Assembly (NCBI GenBank): GCA_020137815.1
Contig: CM035352.1
Span: 3,632,385 to 3,696,384, forward strand
Reading direction: 5' to 3'
DNA length: 64,000 nucleotides
DNA from: Hormiphora californensis
Lineage: Eukaryota; Ctenophora; Tentaculata; Cydippida; Pleurobrachiidae
Under the pieces are notes generated by a model. It worked only from the letters and a program-made list of their open reading frames with translations. It was not told the DNA's origin and ran no database searches. A program made the position numbers and the translations under genes. Shown here in pieces: positions 63,583-64,000 of this stretch (positions are counted from its first letter, which is position 1; the number at the start of each line of letters is the position of its first letter).

Positions 63583-63690
63583 ACGTTACAAGAGTTGCCA
63601 AAGAACCGTTTCTGCATGGACACAACAGCACGTCTCTCTGAAAGATTATCTCCACCAAGAACCGCCCACATAGACTTGATAAAATCATAC
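63583..63690 (-). CDS. Candidate internal exon of an unidentified gene
   Basis: A 108-bp minus-strand segment lies between acceptor GTTACAG and donor GT|GTAAGT, open in one frame (YDFIKSMWAVLGGDNLSERR, then MQKRFFGNSC). Entry and exit phases are equal, and the composition is protein-like. The family is not recognised, and the other exons would lie outside the window or in the repeat-rich region to the left. Confidence 0.42.
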
Positions 63691-63829
63691 CTGTAACAAC
63701 AATTGGATCACTTTTACAAACCCATTAGGGAGAGGGTAAACTGGGGTAATTTGGTACATTTTTCAAACCCAGTACCGCGGGAATAGGATCAGTGATCTGT
63801 GTCTGACGATGCCGGATATATATCATGTA

Positions 63830-64000
63830 CAGTCGGACCCCGATTTAGGGACACCCTTGGGGGAAAGGCTGTTGTCCACTAAATCGGGGTGTCCACTAAA
63901 TTGGGGTCAAATTAGGTTAATTTCTTATATCAGGGGAAAAAAACTTGTCCCTAAATCGGGGTGCCACTAAATCGGGGGGCCCTAAATCGGGGTCCGACTG
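63830..64000. mobile_element. 171-bp Tigger/pogo-like MITE
   Basis: CAGTCGGACCCCGATTTAGGG and CTAAATCGGGGTCCGACTG are inverted at the two ends; TA precedes the left end, and the right end coincides with the window end. The interior is made of CTAAATCGGGGTG-like repeats, as in 44039-44211. Confidence 0.88.

Overview
This is a gene-containing window of a metazoan nuclear genome. The organism looks like an invertebrate, possibly an early-branching animal such as a sponge, cnidarian or placozoan; the sequence does not fix the phylum. The evidence is spliceosomal introns with GT/AG borders, the animal/ciliate gene set (IFT74, myeloid leukemia factor, Dbl-family RhoGEF, Gal3ST-type sulfotransferase, class A GPCRs), very long CT/GA microsatellites, and many short inverted-repeat DNA transposons. 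Every multi-exon model below was built by hand from splice sites, with codon phase checked across each junction.

Layout. 1-2.4 kb: inverted-repeat elements and one doubtful exon. 3.27-7.49 kb (+): intronless LDLa-rich GPCR with a long Pro/Glu/Ala/Thr repeat tail, flanked by a distant inverted-repeat pair. 9.05-9.80 kb (+): small intronless sulfotransferase. 10.69-10.34 kb (-): ABM-domain protein. 12.78-16.46 kb (+): SH3/proline-rich/coiled-coil adaptor resembling CIN85/CD2AP, with a 915-bp mariner-type element in an intron. 18.64-17.34 kb (-): MLF. 28.46-19.01 kb (-): IFT74, 8 exons; its 6-kb intron holds a complete papain-family protease gene on the same strand, a 2.7-kb foldback transposon and a Penelope-type GIY-YIG fragment.

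29.57-47.51 kb (+): a 25-exon gene for a protein of about 1619 residues: CRAL-TRIO-like region, spectrin-like coils, a Ser/Thr-rich linker full of QT motifs, then DH and PH domains. One intron holds a C-type lectin gene on the opposite strand; another holds a nest of transposons inside an element with an intact 8-bp target duplication. 48.8-55.3 kb: a gene-free repeat block with hierarchical duplications, including a 2.9-kb near-identical tandem duplication. 56.47-57.50 kb (+): class A GPCR whose coding exon starts 14 bp after a second 915-bp mariner-type element. 59.77-57.75 kb (-): Gal3ST-like sulfotransferase with extra C-terminal exons and an in-frame repeat-filled intron. 60.2-64 kb: inverted-repeat elements, microsatellites and one candidate exon.

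The genes do not form one pathway. IFT74 is ciliary, the RhoGEF and SH3 adaptor suggest actin/Rho signalling, and the GPCRs, lectin, secreted protease and sulfotransferases are cell-surface or secretory. The most unusual signals are two genes nested in introns, a RhoGEF linker resembling a multivalent LC8 ligand, a minisatellite that repeats a 5' splice site, a duplicated 3' splice site, a transposon end serving as the last codons of the protease, and hairpin elements whose stems co-vary between copies.
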